A stretch of DNA of 64,000 bases from Gammaproteobacteria bacterium. GTDB lineage: Bacteria > Pseudomonadota > Gammaproteobacteria > Burkholderiales > Nitrosomonadaceae. The notes beneath the pieces are model-generated. The model was not told the origin of the DNA and did not search any database. It worked only from the letters and a program-made list of their open reading frames with translations. The translations under genes and the position numbers were made by a program. The stretch is taken from positions 2,170,001 through 2,234,000 of the forward strand of contig CP054180.1 in the NCBI GenBank assembly GCA_015709635.1, given 5' to 3'. Positions 44,213 through 53,761 of the stretch are shown piece after piece (position 1 is the first letter of the stretch; every line of letters begins with the position of its first letter).

Positions 44213-44988
44213 CTAGATAGTGTCGTCACGAGTATTTAACCAGAGTGCAAGGCAATGGATCTGGACGGCAGCAAGGAAGGAAGAGAGGTTCTTGGCGTAG
44301 CGGGTAGCGATGCCGCGCCACTGTTTAAGCGCAAGAAACGTATTCTCGACGAGGTGGCGTTGCCGGTACAGGTGTTTGTCATATTTGCGCTGTCCCTTTC
44401 TATTTTTTCGTGGCGGGATCACCACCTGCATGCCCTGAGATTGCGCTTGCTCGACGATGGCATCACTATCGTAACCCTTGTCGGCAATCAGGTGCTAGGC
44501 CAGGATGCCGGCAATGAGTCCTTGAACTTGTGTGCAATCTGCACGGGTAGCTTCTGTAGCAATGATTCTGACCGGCATACCATGCGCATCCACGGCCAGA
44601 TGTACCTTGGTGTTGAGCCCCCTTTTGTACGACTCATCCCCTGATTGCCTCCACGCGCTCCAGCAGCATGCGGATGTACCTTGCAATGGCTTGCATCAAT
44701 CATCAACCACTCAAAATCGGGGTCATCAATGAGTTGTTCAAGCAGCGCCTCCCAAACACCCCGGTCGCGCCAACGACAGAATCTGCGGTGCGTGTTCTTC
44801 CAGTCACCGTAGCTCACGGGCAAATCCTGCCAGGGCGCCCCCGTGCGCAAAATCCAAAACACTGCATTGATGAACTGCCGGTTATCTTTGGCGATGCCGC
44901 TCCATTGCTCGCTTTGACCAGGCAAATGCGCCTCAAGAAGCGCCCAAGCCGAATCCGATAGATCGTGCCGCCGTGTACTCTCTGTCAT
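44213..44988 (-). pseudogene. IS5-family transposase, two frames plus an internal stop
   Basis: Frame 1 reads MTESTRRHDLSDSAWALLEAHLPGQ to MIDASHCKVHPHAAGARGGNQGMSRTKGG. The second part follows in another frame after an AAAAGGGGG run (LNTKVHLAVDAHGMPVRII), the type of site where this group uses programmed frameshifting. A TAG then interrupts the second part after LIAGILA (about 44495), before HLIADKGYDSDAIVEQA and the C-terminal NRKGQRKYDKHLYRQRHLVENTFL. The final stop codon TAG is supplied by the duplicated CTAG target. Probably inactive. Confidence 0.82.
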
Positions 44989-45043
44989 AGGTCAATGCAG
45001 TTTAGTGAAATCGAAATTTAACCATATCTTGTGACGATTTTGT
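44217..45043 (-). mobile_element. IS5-family (IS427 group) element
   Basis: 827 bases flanked by a 4 bp CTAG duplication (44213-44216 and 45044-45047), the usual target of the IS427 group. The ends are imperfect inverted repeats sharing TCGTCAC-AG. The transposase is in two frames (separate entry). Confidence 0.85.
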
Positions 45044-45068
45044 CTAGTGTGGGTTGCACTTAGGTTAC

Positions 45069-45193
45069 TAGCTCAACTTCCCTGAGCAAGGCAATGATTT
45101 GCTGTTCACTGTACTTCGATTTCTTCATCATAGAGCTCCTTTTGGTTAAGAAAACTCTACTTTAAATTGGATCAAATTTCCGAGGTGACTACA
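45069..45193 (-). mobile_element. IS3-family left-end fragment
   Basis: 125 bases matching, in inverse orientation, the start of the IS3 remnant at 46970. It holds the element end (TGTAGTCACCTCGG), the leader and the first codons MKKSKYSEQQIIALLREVEL of orfA. Together with the 46970 fragment it brackets the GEMM/secreted-protein segment. Confidence 0.82.
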
Positions 45194-45337
45194 GATGTTA
45201 TCGAAGAGTTCGCTCAAATTTTCGACAAGGCTACGACAGCATTTTACTTATCTGCGATATAAATGATTGCTGGTTAGTCATAGTATTTTTTTGAACCTTA
45301 AGTTGGCATATTTTGTGCTTCAGTAATGCTGTAGCAA

Positions 45338-45426
45338 TATGAAAAAGGCAAACTCTGCGAAAGCAGGGGACGCAAAGTCACTGATCTAAAGGGTAAATAC
45401 CCCAGGATGGCAGGACTGCCAGATAA
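45338..45426 (+). ncRNA. GEMM-I cyclic di-GMP riboswitch
   Basis: The conserved pieces of the GEMM-I aptamer appear in order and spacing: AAAAGGCAAACTC, GCGAAAGC, GGGGACGCAAAG, a GATCTAAAGG segment, CCCAGGATGGCAGG and ACTGCCAGA. P1b (CTCTGC/GCAGGG) closes over a GAAA tetraloop; the tetraloop receptor-like CTAAAGGGTAAATACCCCAGG forms the second arm. A hairpin AATCAC-ACTT-GTGATT follows at about 45439-45455 and may be the switch. The aptamer ends 109 bases before the ATG of the secreted jelly-roll/FN3 gene. Which state favours expression could not be told. Confidence 0.93.
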
Positions 45427-45534
45427 CGCACCCGTCTTAATCACACTTGTGATTCGACAAGTATCGAATGAAATAATGTTGATACATGCATATCCACGCA
45501 GTTCCGTCCTTTTAACTCTAAGGAGGAACCTAAA

Positions 45535-46875
45535 ATGAATATTATTGATCCAGTATTACACGCAAATGGTTTGCCAGTATTAAATAGCAAACTAATACGA
45601 ATAAATAAATCCAATATGAATAGTATCACTCAATCCAGGATTAACATGATGGTTTTCATGTTATTGATCCTTATCACTATTAGCTTTGTTGCTACAACAG
45701 CTCACGCAGCTAACTTACTTTTTCGATCGAACCTTGGCTCCGGTATTTCACTTGGTCCGCTCTACAACTTTAGTACTAATGGCGCATGGCAAGCTGTTAA
45801 CGGTACAGACAAAGAAACTGGTTATACCTGGCCGGTTTCTGCATTGGGTTCGGATTTTTCCGGAGTTCAATTGATTACTGTCGATCCTATTACTTCTTCA
45901 ACGATTGGAAACTATATAACCAATCAAATCATACCTGTTACCGGACCAAAGGGAGATTTGATCAATGAGCTTTCTCAGCAAGTGAAAATAAAATTGCCGG
46001 TAGGTGCGGGTGGTACACAGGCTCCATTTTTAATCAACAGGCCTTGGAAAATTGGCGACGTTAATGACTTGTACATTACCTATTGGTTCAGATATCAAGC
46101 AGATTTGGAAACACAGCTAGATGCTACAGTTCCTGGGGGAAATTGGCGTGCCCATTTTGAGTTCAAAACAGGAGGTTACAACAATACGTGGATGGGTGAT
46201 TACCGCATCACGGTTTATGTCGTGAAGGGAGGTGATGGTAAGCTTTATTGGCTCACGAAGGGTGATAATGTTGCCAATGGCCCATTTACACCGGTTGATT
46301 ATTGGATTGAGACTAACCGCATTGCACCAATACCAATTGATAAATGGTCCAAATTTGAGGTTTACTGGCATCGGTCAGGTGGTAGTGACGGACGCTTCTG
46401 GGTGGCGATTGACGGTGAGGTGATTGTTGATCACCATGGACCAAATATGGGGGATTATAAGCTTCCTATAACCCGAATATTTATCAGCAATCCTTATAGT
46501 GGTGGGCATGCAACAGTGGATAATCACACAACAGGGCTGCAAATATGGAATGGTTTTCCATGCGGTGAGGGAATGTCTTGCTACAATTTCGATACCGTAG
46601 CTCCAACTATACCTTCTTCAGTCGCTGCGAAAATATCAAAATATACGACTGCTGCCGGCGTTGCATTAACGTGGGGTGCATCCTCGGATAATGTAGGGGT
46701 TGCAGGATACAACATATATCGGAATGGGACAAAAATCGGTGTAACTACGACAAATAAGTTTAATGATGTCATTACAGGTACCGCCAAGGGAACTCTTTAT
46801 AGTTACACAGTTAAGGCCTTTGATGCTGAAGATAATTTATCCACGGTAAGTACCGCAGCGCTAGTGACTTATTGA
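45535..46875 (+). CDS. Secreted jelly-roll + fibronectin-III protein, paralogue 3 (c-di-GMP controlled)
   Basis: A 446-residue protein starting at an ATG with AAGGAGG eight bases upstream. A hydrophobic leader (about residues 38-59, cut near TAHA) is followed by the beta-sandwich domain (LLFRSNLGSGISLGPLYNF to LQIWNGFPCGEGMSCYNFD) and an FN3 domain. The mature part is nearly the same as paralogue 2 at 25311-26681, including the hairpin after the stop, but the leader and upstream DNA differ. A GEMM riboswitch precedes it. The fold suggests a polysaccharide lyase or lectin acting on, or holding, the exopolysaccharide; catalytic residues were not identified. Confidence 0.75.
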   Translation: MNIIDPVLHANGLPVLNSKLIRINKSNMNSITQSRINMMVFMLLILITISFVATTAHAANLLFRSNLGSGISLGPLYNFSTNGAWQAVNGTDKETGYTWPVSALGSDFSGVQLITVDPITSSTIGNYITNQIIPVTGPKGDLINELSQQVKIKLPVGAGGTQAPFLINRPWKIGDVNDLYITYWFRYQADLETQLDATVPGGNWRAHFEFKTGGYNNTWMGDYRITVYVVKGGDGKLYWLTKGDNVANGPFTPVDYWIETNRIAPIPIDKWSKFEVYWHRSGGSDGRFWVAIDGEVIVDHHGPNMGDYKLPITRIFISNPYSGGHATVDNHTTGLQIWNGFPCGEGMSCYNFDTVAPTIPSSVAAKISKYTTAAGVALTWGASSDNVGVAGYNIYRNGTKIGVTTTNKFNDVITGTAKGTLYSYTVKAFDAEDNLSTVSTAALVTY

Positions 46876-46910
46876 GGAAGATTGTTCGTCAATAAGCTCT
46901 AGAGAAATGT

Positions 46911-46943
46911 CATTCCCGTCAGGAAATACCTCTGGCGGGAATG
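46911..46943 (+). terminator. Hairpin after secreted paralogue 3
   Basis: CATTCCCGTCAGG and CTGGCGGGAATG arms form a hairpin 36 bases after the stop, duplicated from the region after paralogue 2. Confidence 0.65.
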
Positions 46944-46969
46944 AAACCAAAGCATACACTTAGAGGGTG

Positions 46970-47449
46970 TGTAATCGCCTCGGAAATTTGATCCAACTTA
47001 AAGTAGAGTTTTCTTAACCAAAGGAGCTCTATGATGAAGAAATCGAAGTACAGTGAACAGCAAATCACTGCCTTGCTCAGGGAAGTTGAGCTAGGTGCCA
47101 AAGTCAACGAGACCTGTCGCAAGTACGGCATCAGTGATGCGACATACTACAAATGGAAATCCGCTTACGGGTGGTATTATGGATGCATCGCAACTCAGGC
47201 ATCTGAAGGAACTTCAAGCCGAGAACGCCAAGCTCAAGAAGATGTGTGCTGAGCTGGCACTCATGCACAATGCGCTGCAGGATGTTGTCACAAAAAAGCT
47301 ATAGCCCCGGCGAAAAAGGTTGAGATAGTTCAGTTTATGACTGCGGAACATGAGTTATCCTCCCGTCAGGCCTGCCGGGCGATCCGGATGGCGAGATCGT
47401 TACTCTATTACCGGGCCAGCAGTAAGAATGACGAAGGCGTGATCGAAGC
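46970..47449 (+). pseudogene. IS3-family element, 5' remnant
   Basis: Starts TGTAATCGCCTCGG, then orfA (MKKSKYSEQQITALLREVELGAKVNETCRKYGISDATYYKWKSAYG from 47034) broken by a small insertion near 47170 and continuing as MDASQLRHLKELQAENAKLKK in another frame. The first 50 codons of orfB follow (APAKKVEIVQFMTAEHELSSRQACRAIRMARSLLYYR). It is cut at 47449 by an IS21 fragment. Confidence 0.85.
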
Positions 47450-47740
47450 CATGCCTTCAACATTCCCCTTGTCATTGCCACGGCCAGGCCGCCCAAACTT
47501 ATCTTCAAACAAGTAATGATTTTGCAGTTCACTGAACGCCTTGGTACGCTGACGCTCTTCATCACCCAGTATCTTGGCCACTGCAATTTTGGTGTTGTCG
47601 TATAGGATCGATTGTGGCACCCCACCCAAAAATGCAAAAGCAGCAACATGCCCATCCAGAAAGGATTCAGTATCTTCGGTCGGATAGGCTTTGACAAAGC
47701 AGCCATCCGAATGCGGCATACCAAGGCAGAAATAATGGAA
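47450..47740 (-). pseudogene. IS21-family istA fragment
   Basis: About 95 codons of an IstA transposase: FCLGMPHSDGCFVKAYPTEDTESF, LDGHVAAFAFLGGVPQSILYDN, TKIAVAKILGDEERQRTKAFSEL and FEDKFGRPGRGNDKGNVEG. Both ends are lost, to an IS3 remnant on the left and an IS481-like remnant on the right. Confidence 0.85.
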
Positions 47741-48527
47741 TCGACAATTAAAGTTTGCATTGGCGTGCGCCCACAGCACATCTTGCCCTGGTGAGTACGC
47801 GTGCTGTTGTAATACACCATCCAGTCATCCAGATCGTACTGTAACTCTTCAATAGAGTGGTAAATCTTGCGCCGGAAAGCTACCTGGTAGAACTCCTGCA
47901 AGATGGTTTTGTGGAAACGCTCGCAAATACCGTTGGTCTGCGGATGGTTGGCTTTCGTTTTAGAATGCTCAATGTCATTGAGTGCCAGATAGAGCTGGTA
48001 ATCGTGATTCTCCAGCTTGCCGCAATATTCGGTACCGCGGTCGGTCAGGATACGGATGACGCCCATACTTTGCTCGGTGAAGAACGGCAGTACCCGGTCA
48101 TTGAGCAAATCAGCCGATGTGATAGGTGTTTTGGTGGTATATAGCTTGGCGGCTGCCCATTTGGAATAAGTGTCGACGAAGGTCTGCTGGTAAATCCGTC
48201 CCACGCCCTTGAGGGTGCCGACGTAAAAGGTATCCTGACTACCGAGATAGCCGGGATGAGCGGTCTCGATCACGCCATGGGCAACATCATCGTCCTGTTT
48301 CTTCTCCAGTATCACGAGAAAAACCCATCACCTTGCAGGCGCGGGATACATTGCCAAGCTCGGCTGCCAGATTAAGCAGACCGATCTTGTGTTTGATGAT
48401 TTTCTGGTGAAAACTACTCATGGGATTACTCCTTTGCGCTTTCGCGCTTGGTTGATAAAGTTTCGCACCTCTATCAAACCGAGTAATCCCACCCTTTGGC
48501 AAGACCTTATTGTCAGATCAAGTTTGC
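47741..48527 (-). pseudogene. IS481-like transposase, internally deleted (copy B)
   Basis: Inverse copy of 43160-43945 with the same internal deletion (SRDT joined out of frame to LEKKQDDDVAHG). The catalytic half is intact up to CCGRTPMQTLIV. It abuts IS1182 copy 2 at 48528; on the other side of that copy the same sequence begins again in opposite direction (50065), making a palindrome. Confidence 0.85.
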
Positions 48528-50064
48528 GGCCTGTTGAAAAAGCCAGTTTTATGCCGAGACTGCTTCATGTGGAAAAAATTTTGGTATGCGTCTAAAGTAA
48601 TTTAGATAATTTTGTACTTTCAATATTTCTTCTCGGAGAGACAGATATTTTTTCAAAAGCCAATAAATACTTGGCGATTGCTTGACGATTCGCTTAATGT
48701 TTTGGGCCATTGCGGTCATCAGAGCCTGAATCGATACTTTCTGTAATCCCCGGTAACGGGCACGTCTTAGTCCGTGAAACTGCTTGGCTTCAGCGAATAA
48801 TCCTTCGATCGTCCATTTGCGCAATATCATCTTGCTGATAAAAGCTCTGGTTTCTTGCCGTACACGAACCTTGTCAATTTCATGCTGATGTGGACTTCGA
48901 TAGACAAACCGAGCCCTGTTTTGGCCGACTCGGGTAAGCAATCTGCTCGCCTGGGGCACTGGCGACAGTGCCCGCCAGTGATTCGGTATCGTTTGATCAT
49001 CCCGTTATCCAATTTCTCATAAGGGTAGAGAAAATACCCCTCTGGACATTGGTATCGATCAGTCTCACTGTGATACCTGAACTCAGTGGGCGTAAGTTTG
49101 CCTTTGCCAAGACGGGCATCGTGCAGCGGTATATAAGTGCGTATCTTGCGTTGCCTAAACGCACTATAAGTTGGCCCCCGACCATATCCACGATCAGCAA
49201 TCACTTCTTGAACATCAAAACCCATCTCATTACATAAATAGTCGATTCTGTCAGGGAGTATGGGGCCCTCATGAGTAGAGCCCGTCGTGGTATAACAATC
49301 AGTAATAATCCGTGTCTTTACATCAGCACTATAGTGAACCTTGTACTTAAGACCACCATCAGTACCTTTACGATAGACCATAGTGGCATCTGGGTCTGAG
49401 GCACTGACATGAGTCTGATTAGCCACTCGGCGTTTGCGTTTTCCATGCTGAAAATCATGATACCGCTTCTCATACTGCTTTAAAACTCTGGCATTAGGAT
49501 CAGCATTCTCGCGCTTTACCAGGGAATCCATGGAGGCATTAGCCTTCACGAGCGTCGCATCAACAACAATCTGCTTGCCGGTGAATCGACCCTGCTTTTG
49601 CCATTGCAGCAACATCAGTTTAAATATTTGCTGGTATCTGGATTCTCCCATTCTGTCTCGTATACGGGTTAATGAGGAGTGGTGAGGTACAGACTGGTAT
49701 AGGGGAATCCGGCAAAACCAACGATATGCCAGATTCAGGTGAACATCACGGCAAAGCTGACGGTCAGACTCAATCCCAAACAAGTAACTGATCAGCTGCA
49801 TCCGAAAAACAATACGGGATCAATGGAGGTTCGTCCATTGTCTACGCAGTAGAGTTCTTCGGTCAGGCCATACAAAACTCCAAATCCAGTAGCTTATCGA
49901 CCTTCCTTAATAAATGATCTTTGGGAATAAAGCTCTCAGATCTATCGTCGAGAATAATTCCCGTTGATGCGTTTGTTTGCCTTGCATTGATCTTTACCGG
50001 TGGTCGATAGTGAAGTCTATTTTATTATCAACTCAACGTAGTATCAGAGGTTCTTCAACAGGCC
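48528..50064 (-). mobile_element. IS1182-family element, copy 2 (transposase frameshifted)
   Basis: 1537 bases, four fewer than copy 1, with the same GGCCTGTTGAA ends. The transposase frame is broken by four one-base losses relative to copy 1, at about 48915 (run of T), 49808 (run of A), 49873 (run of A) and 49936. Three are in single-base runs. Otherwise it appears identical. Both real decay and sequencing or assembly error are possible. Confidence 0.9.
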
Positions 50065-50454
50065 GCAAACTTGATCTGACAATAAGGTCTTGCCAAAGGG
50101 TGGGATTACTCGGTTTGATAGAGGTGCGAAACTTTATCAACCAAGCGCGAAAGCGCAAAGGAGTAATCCCATGAGTAGTTTTCACCAGAAAATCATCAAA
50201 CACAAGATCGGTCTGCTTAATCTGGCAGCCGAGCTTGGCAATGTATCCCGCGCCTGCAAGGTGATGGGTTTTTCTCGTGATACTGGAGAAGAAACAGGAC
50301 GATGATGTTGCCCATGGCGTGATCGAGACCGCTCATCCCGGCTATCTCGGTAGTCAGGATACCTTTTACGTCGGCACCCTCAAGGGCGTGGGACGGATTT
50401 ACCAGCAGACCTTCGTCGACACTTATTCCAAATGGGCAGCCGCCAAGCTATATA
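50065..50454 (+). pseudogene. IS481-like transposase fragment (copy C)
   Basis: The first 390 bases of the same internally deleted element, reading MSSFHQKIIKHKIGLLNLAA from 50171 and then, in another frame, MILEKKQDDDVAHG to YSKWAAAKLY. It is interrupted at TATA by the next element, and its remainder is not found on the far side. Confidence 0.85.
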
Positions 50455-52033
50455 GTCATCCCTGCAAAACACTTAGAGCCTGCATGAACTGCAGGAATCA
50501 TCAAATTTTAGACGGCATTGATCCCTGAGAATTTATACTATTCGCATCAAAACACTGAGAGAATCAAGAGGAACTGAAATGCCGACCGATGATTTTTTCC
50601 GAGCGCGTCTCGATCAGATAATTGATCTGCGTCATCCCCTGGCAGTGCTGTCGAATCGACTGCCGTGGGCTGATATTGAAGCAGCACTTGTCCCTGCTTT
50701 TGAGCGTAAAAACCGTCAGGGTGAAGTGTTGGAGATCAACGACTCTTTTTGGCACAACATTGGCGATTGCCAGTGGGGGCGTGAGCACTGCGGGTCGCCC
50801 CCGCTTGCCGATCCGGTTGATGGCATCGTTGCTGTATCTGAAGCATGCGTTCAACCTCAGTGACGAAGAGCTGGTGGTTCGCTGGCCGGAGAATGTGGTG
50901 TGGCAGTATTTCAGCGGCGAGGAATATTACACATCGAAGTTGCCGTGTGATGCCACCCAGATTGGCCGTTTCCGCACCGCCATTGGTGAAGCTGGTGTTG
51001 AGAAGCTGCTGAAGGCAACGATTGACACTGCGGTGCACACCAAGGCGGTCAAACCGGCTGAATTCAAACGAGTGATTGTTGACACGACAATTCAGGAAAA
51101 GGCAATTGCGCATCCGGTGGATAGCCGGTTACTGGAAATTGCTCGCGGCAAGATTGTGCAAGCAGCCAGACGGGCTGGCATCACCTTGAAGCAAACCTAC
51201 GCCAAAGAAGGCAAGGCGCTGCGCCGAAGGGCAGGCGGCTATGCCCACGCCAGGCAATTGCGGCGTCTGCACAAAACCGTTAAACGCCAACGCACGATCC
51301 TTGGTATCGTGCTGCGGGAGATCCAGCGCAAACTGGCAACCGTGACGACGGTCTGTGCCGCATCGCTGCAGCAATTGACCACGCTATTGGAACGGGCAGG
51401 ACGGATTCATAAGCAGCAACCCCAAGGACAACAACAAACTCTATGCATTGCACGCACCGGAAGCCGAATGCATCGGCAAGGGCAAAGCACGCAAACCTTA
51501 CGAGTTCGGAGTTAAAGCCGGCATTGCTGTTACGCACAAAAGCGGCCTGATAGTCGGTGCCAGAACCTTTCCTGGCAATCCCTACGATGGTCATATTCTC
51601 CACCAACAGCTCGAACAAACGCACAGGCTACTCGAAGATACCGGATCAATACCGAAGCAGGTTATTGCCGATCTCGGGTTCCGGGGAGTGGATGCTGACA
51701 ATCCGGCAGTGGAAATCATCCATCGCGGCAAGTACAAGTCGCTGACGAAACCGCAGCGGCGCTGGCTCAAGCGCCGGCAGGCCGTGGAACCTGCAATCGG
51801 GCATCTGAAGTCGGATCACCGAATGAATCGCTGCTGGTTACCAGGTCAGTTGGGTGATGCACTGCACGCTGTGTTATGTGCGGCTGGCTACAATCTGCGC
51901 TGGCTGATGAGAGCTATACACCGTTTGGGCATCAAGAATTCTTTATTGCGACTTGCGCTGCTGCAACTGATCAACACCTTTTACACAAAACGTTCGTTTG
52001 TCGGCATGACTGTGTGAATTTTGCAGGGGCGAC
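50455..52033 (+). mobile_element. IS5-superfamily element with frameshifted transposase
   Basis: 1579 bases with imperfect terminal repeats GTCATCCCTGCAAAA / GTCGCCCCTGCAAAA (inverse) and a TA duplication. The transposase is spread over three frames: MPTDDFFRARLDQIIDLRHPL (50579 on), MASLLYLKHAFNLSDEELVVRWPENV (about 50820 on) and GKARKPYEFGVKAGIAVTHKSG (about 51475-52017, with GFRGVDADNP and the ending RRWLKRRQAVEPAIGHLKSDHRM). The two shifts, near 50810 and 51410, make it inactive unless they are sequence errors. Confidence 0.83.
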
Positions 52034-52103
52034 TATTTACGGCGAGCCCATCAAAAACATTCCCGGCTCGCGCCTGCGGAACACCTGCCGCACACTTTGA
52101 AAT

Positions 52104-52490
52104 CTATTCGGCTGTATATTGACGCATTTCTTCCAATGCATCGGTAACGTGCTCGCTCGCAATATCAGCGTGCCCTACTCTGGCGTGATTGATGGCTTCG
52201 ACCAAGTGCCGGATGGATTCGGTTATGTGCACTCTTCCCTTGGTGTCTTCATTCTCGATCGCATCCGCCTCGGCTTTTTTGACATACTCCAGGCTTTTCT
52301 CGGCATGCTTGTGAATATGTTCCGCATGTGCTTTATGGGTTTTGGCCATTTCCGCATGTTTTATTGCTTCCGCCATGAAGGTAATCGCCTTCCCGGTCTC
52401 GGCATTTCCCGATGCCCCCGATGCGCTAATTTCGCCGATCAGGAAAAACGTCAATATCGCGGCAATCAAAATAGGTGTTATATTTTTCAT
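52104..52490 (-). CDS. SmbP-like small exported metal-binding protein
   Basis: A 128-residue protein starting MKNITPILIAAILTFFLIG with a signal peptide (cut near ISASG). The mature part is an alpha-helical repeat of His-rich heptads: EAIKHAEMAKTHKAHAEHIHKHAEKSLEYVKKAE and IRHLVEAINHARVGHADIASEHVTDALEEMR. This is the pattern of SmbP, the periplasmic Cu/Ni-binding four-helix protein first found in Nitrosomonas europaea. It supports the ammonia-oxidiser assignment. Role in metal buffering is by family. Confidence 0.82.
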   Translation of the reverse strand: MKNITPILIAAILTFFLIGEISASGASGNAETGKAITFMAEAIKHAEMAKTHKAHAEHIHKHAEKSLEYVKKAEADAIENEDTKGRVHITESIRHLVEAINHARVGHADIASEHVTDALEEMRQYTAE

Positions 52491-52754
52491 GGTATGAATA
52501 CCTCGCTCTTTATTGATGAAAATCGCACTACAAAATAAATCCGCATCCGATACCGTGCGCTGGAGTATCGTGCAAGCCAACGACCGTGCCCTATATCAGC
52601 ATCCGTTCTTCGAAGCGATCATTCTGCATCTTTTTACCCTAGTACAACCGGATATTCCCGTACTCTGGGTAGATCGCAGTTACAATCGCCCGTCAACTTG
52701 ACCGGCATGCCGCATCATCAATCTGCTGCGGCTAATATATCCAACAATAACCCC

Positions 52755-53213
52755 TCAGCTCTTAAGTGCGGCCAGCTGCTCTTTCAATGCTTTAATCTCC
52801 TCCTCCGCCCGGATCTGCGGTGTAATGTCAAATTGCACTCCCAGGAAATACAGCACATTTCCATGCGAATCGAAGAGCGGCGAAACGAGTAAGTGGTTAT
52901 AAAACAATTCACCGTTTTTACGGAAGTTTCTCAAAACCACCTCAACCGGTTTCTTGCTCTTGATTGCATCATGTAATTGCTTAACACCGGCTTGGTCATG
53001 TTCATTTCCTTGTAAAAAACGGCAATTCTTACCCACCGTTTCCGCCAATGTATACCCGGTTATTTCCTCAAACGCCTTATTGACATAAACCAAAGGCATA
53101 TCCTCTTGATCGGGATCAGCCAGCGTTACACCATTCACGCATGAATCAAGAATCTTGGACAATACTTGTGGAATTAATCCGGGGTCTTTCTCAACGATAA
53201 AATCCATGATCAT
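52755..53213 (-). CDS. Short LOV-domain (blue-light) protein
   Basis: A 152-residue protein that is little more than one LOV/PAS domain. It has the flavin-adduct motif GKNCRFLQG with Cys64, the flavin-binding Asn96 (RNFRKNG) and Asn106 (FYNHLLV), and Gln127 (GVQFDIT), all as expected of functional LOV photoreceptors, plus a short C-terminal coiled coil (EEEIKALKEQLAALK). There is no kinase or other output domain, as in Pseudomonas SB-LOV proteins, so it must signal through a partner. The upstream genes on the same strand are SRPBCC and NDH-2-like, 43 and 25 bases apart, a possible operon. Confidence 0.9.
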   Translation of the reverse strand: MIMDFIVEKDPGLIPQVLSKILDSCVNGVTLADPDQEDMPLVYVNKAFEEITGYTLAETVGKNCRFLQGNEHDQAGVKQLHDAIKSKKPVEVVLRNFRKNGELFYNHLLVSPLFDSHGNVLYFLGVQFDITPQIRAEEEIKALKEQLAALKS

Positions 53214-53256
53214 CTCTCCAGGTTAATCAATGATTGGTTATGCTTAAAATGGTCGG

Positions 53257-53736
53257 TTATTTGGAATCAACCCGATCCGCTTCAATCAGTTTCTTGATAT
53301 TTCTCACCGCTCTCTCGGTACCATCTTGCACCGCGATGCACACGAGCTTCTCGAACGGCCGTACATGCAAGTCCAGGCTCAACAGTTCAAAAACAAACGT
53401 CAGTCGGCTATCGGAAACATTGATTGCTTCAATCACATAGTCACAGCGGTACGGATTGGAAACCCCTTCAAAACAAATGCGCGAACCCACCTCAAAAATT
53501 TTTACCTTAAACGTCGATTCCGAGCGATTTCCCTGATCGATACGGACCTGGCGGCAGACCGTTCCGAGTTTTACCGAGCCGTCGGTGAGTTTCTCCAATT
53601 CCTTGACTTCAGGCGACCAGCGCGGGTAGTTGATCAGCAAATCGGTGCCGATAAAGTTGAAAATCTTGTCACTGGGGCTTTGAATGATCGCACTGGCCTT
53701 GCCAATTACAGGGTTATCTTTGAACAAACCAAGCAT
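53257..53736 (-). CDS. SRPBCC-family (START-like) protein
   Basis: A 159-residue protein with a START/Bet v1-like fold: SAIIQSPSDKIFNFIGTDLLINYPRWSPEVKEL at the start, a beta-rich centre (FKVKIFEVGSRICFEGV) and a long C-terminal helix (FEKLVCIAVQDGTERAVRNIKKLIEADRV). Binds a hydrophobic ligand, unknown. It lies between an NDH-2-like flavoprotein gene and a LOV protein gene on the same strand. Confidence 0.75.
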   Translation of the reverse strand: MLGLFKDNPVIGKASAIIQSPSDKIFNFIGTDLLINYPRWSPEVKELEKLTDGSVKLGTVCRQVRIDQGNRSESTFKVKIFEVGSRICFEGVSNPYRCDYVIEAINVSDSRLTFVFELLSLDLHVRPFEKLVCIAVQDGTERAVRNIKKLIEADRVDSK

Positions 53737-53761
53737 TTAATGCCTCCTGCGCAGTTATTTG

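Noticed and set aside
52513..52701. 62-codon plus-strand frame between SmbP and the LOV gene
   Set aside because: No ribosome site, no recognisable family, overlaps the SmbP leader; could be a gene remnant but cannot be supported.
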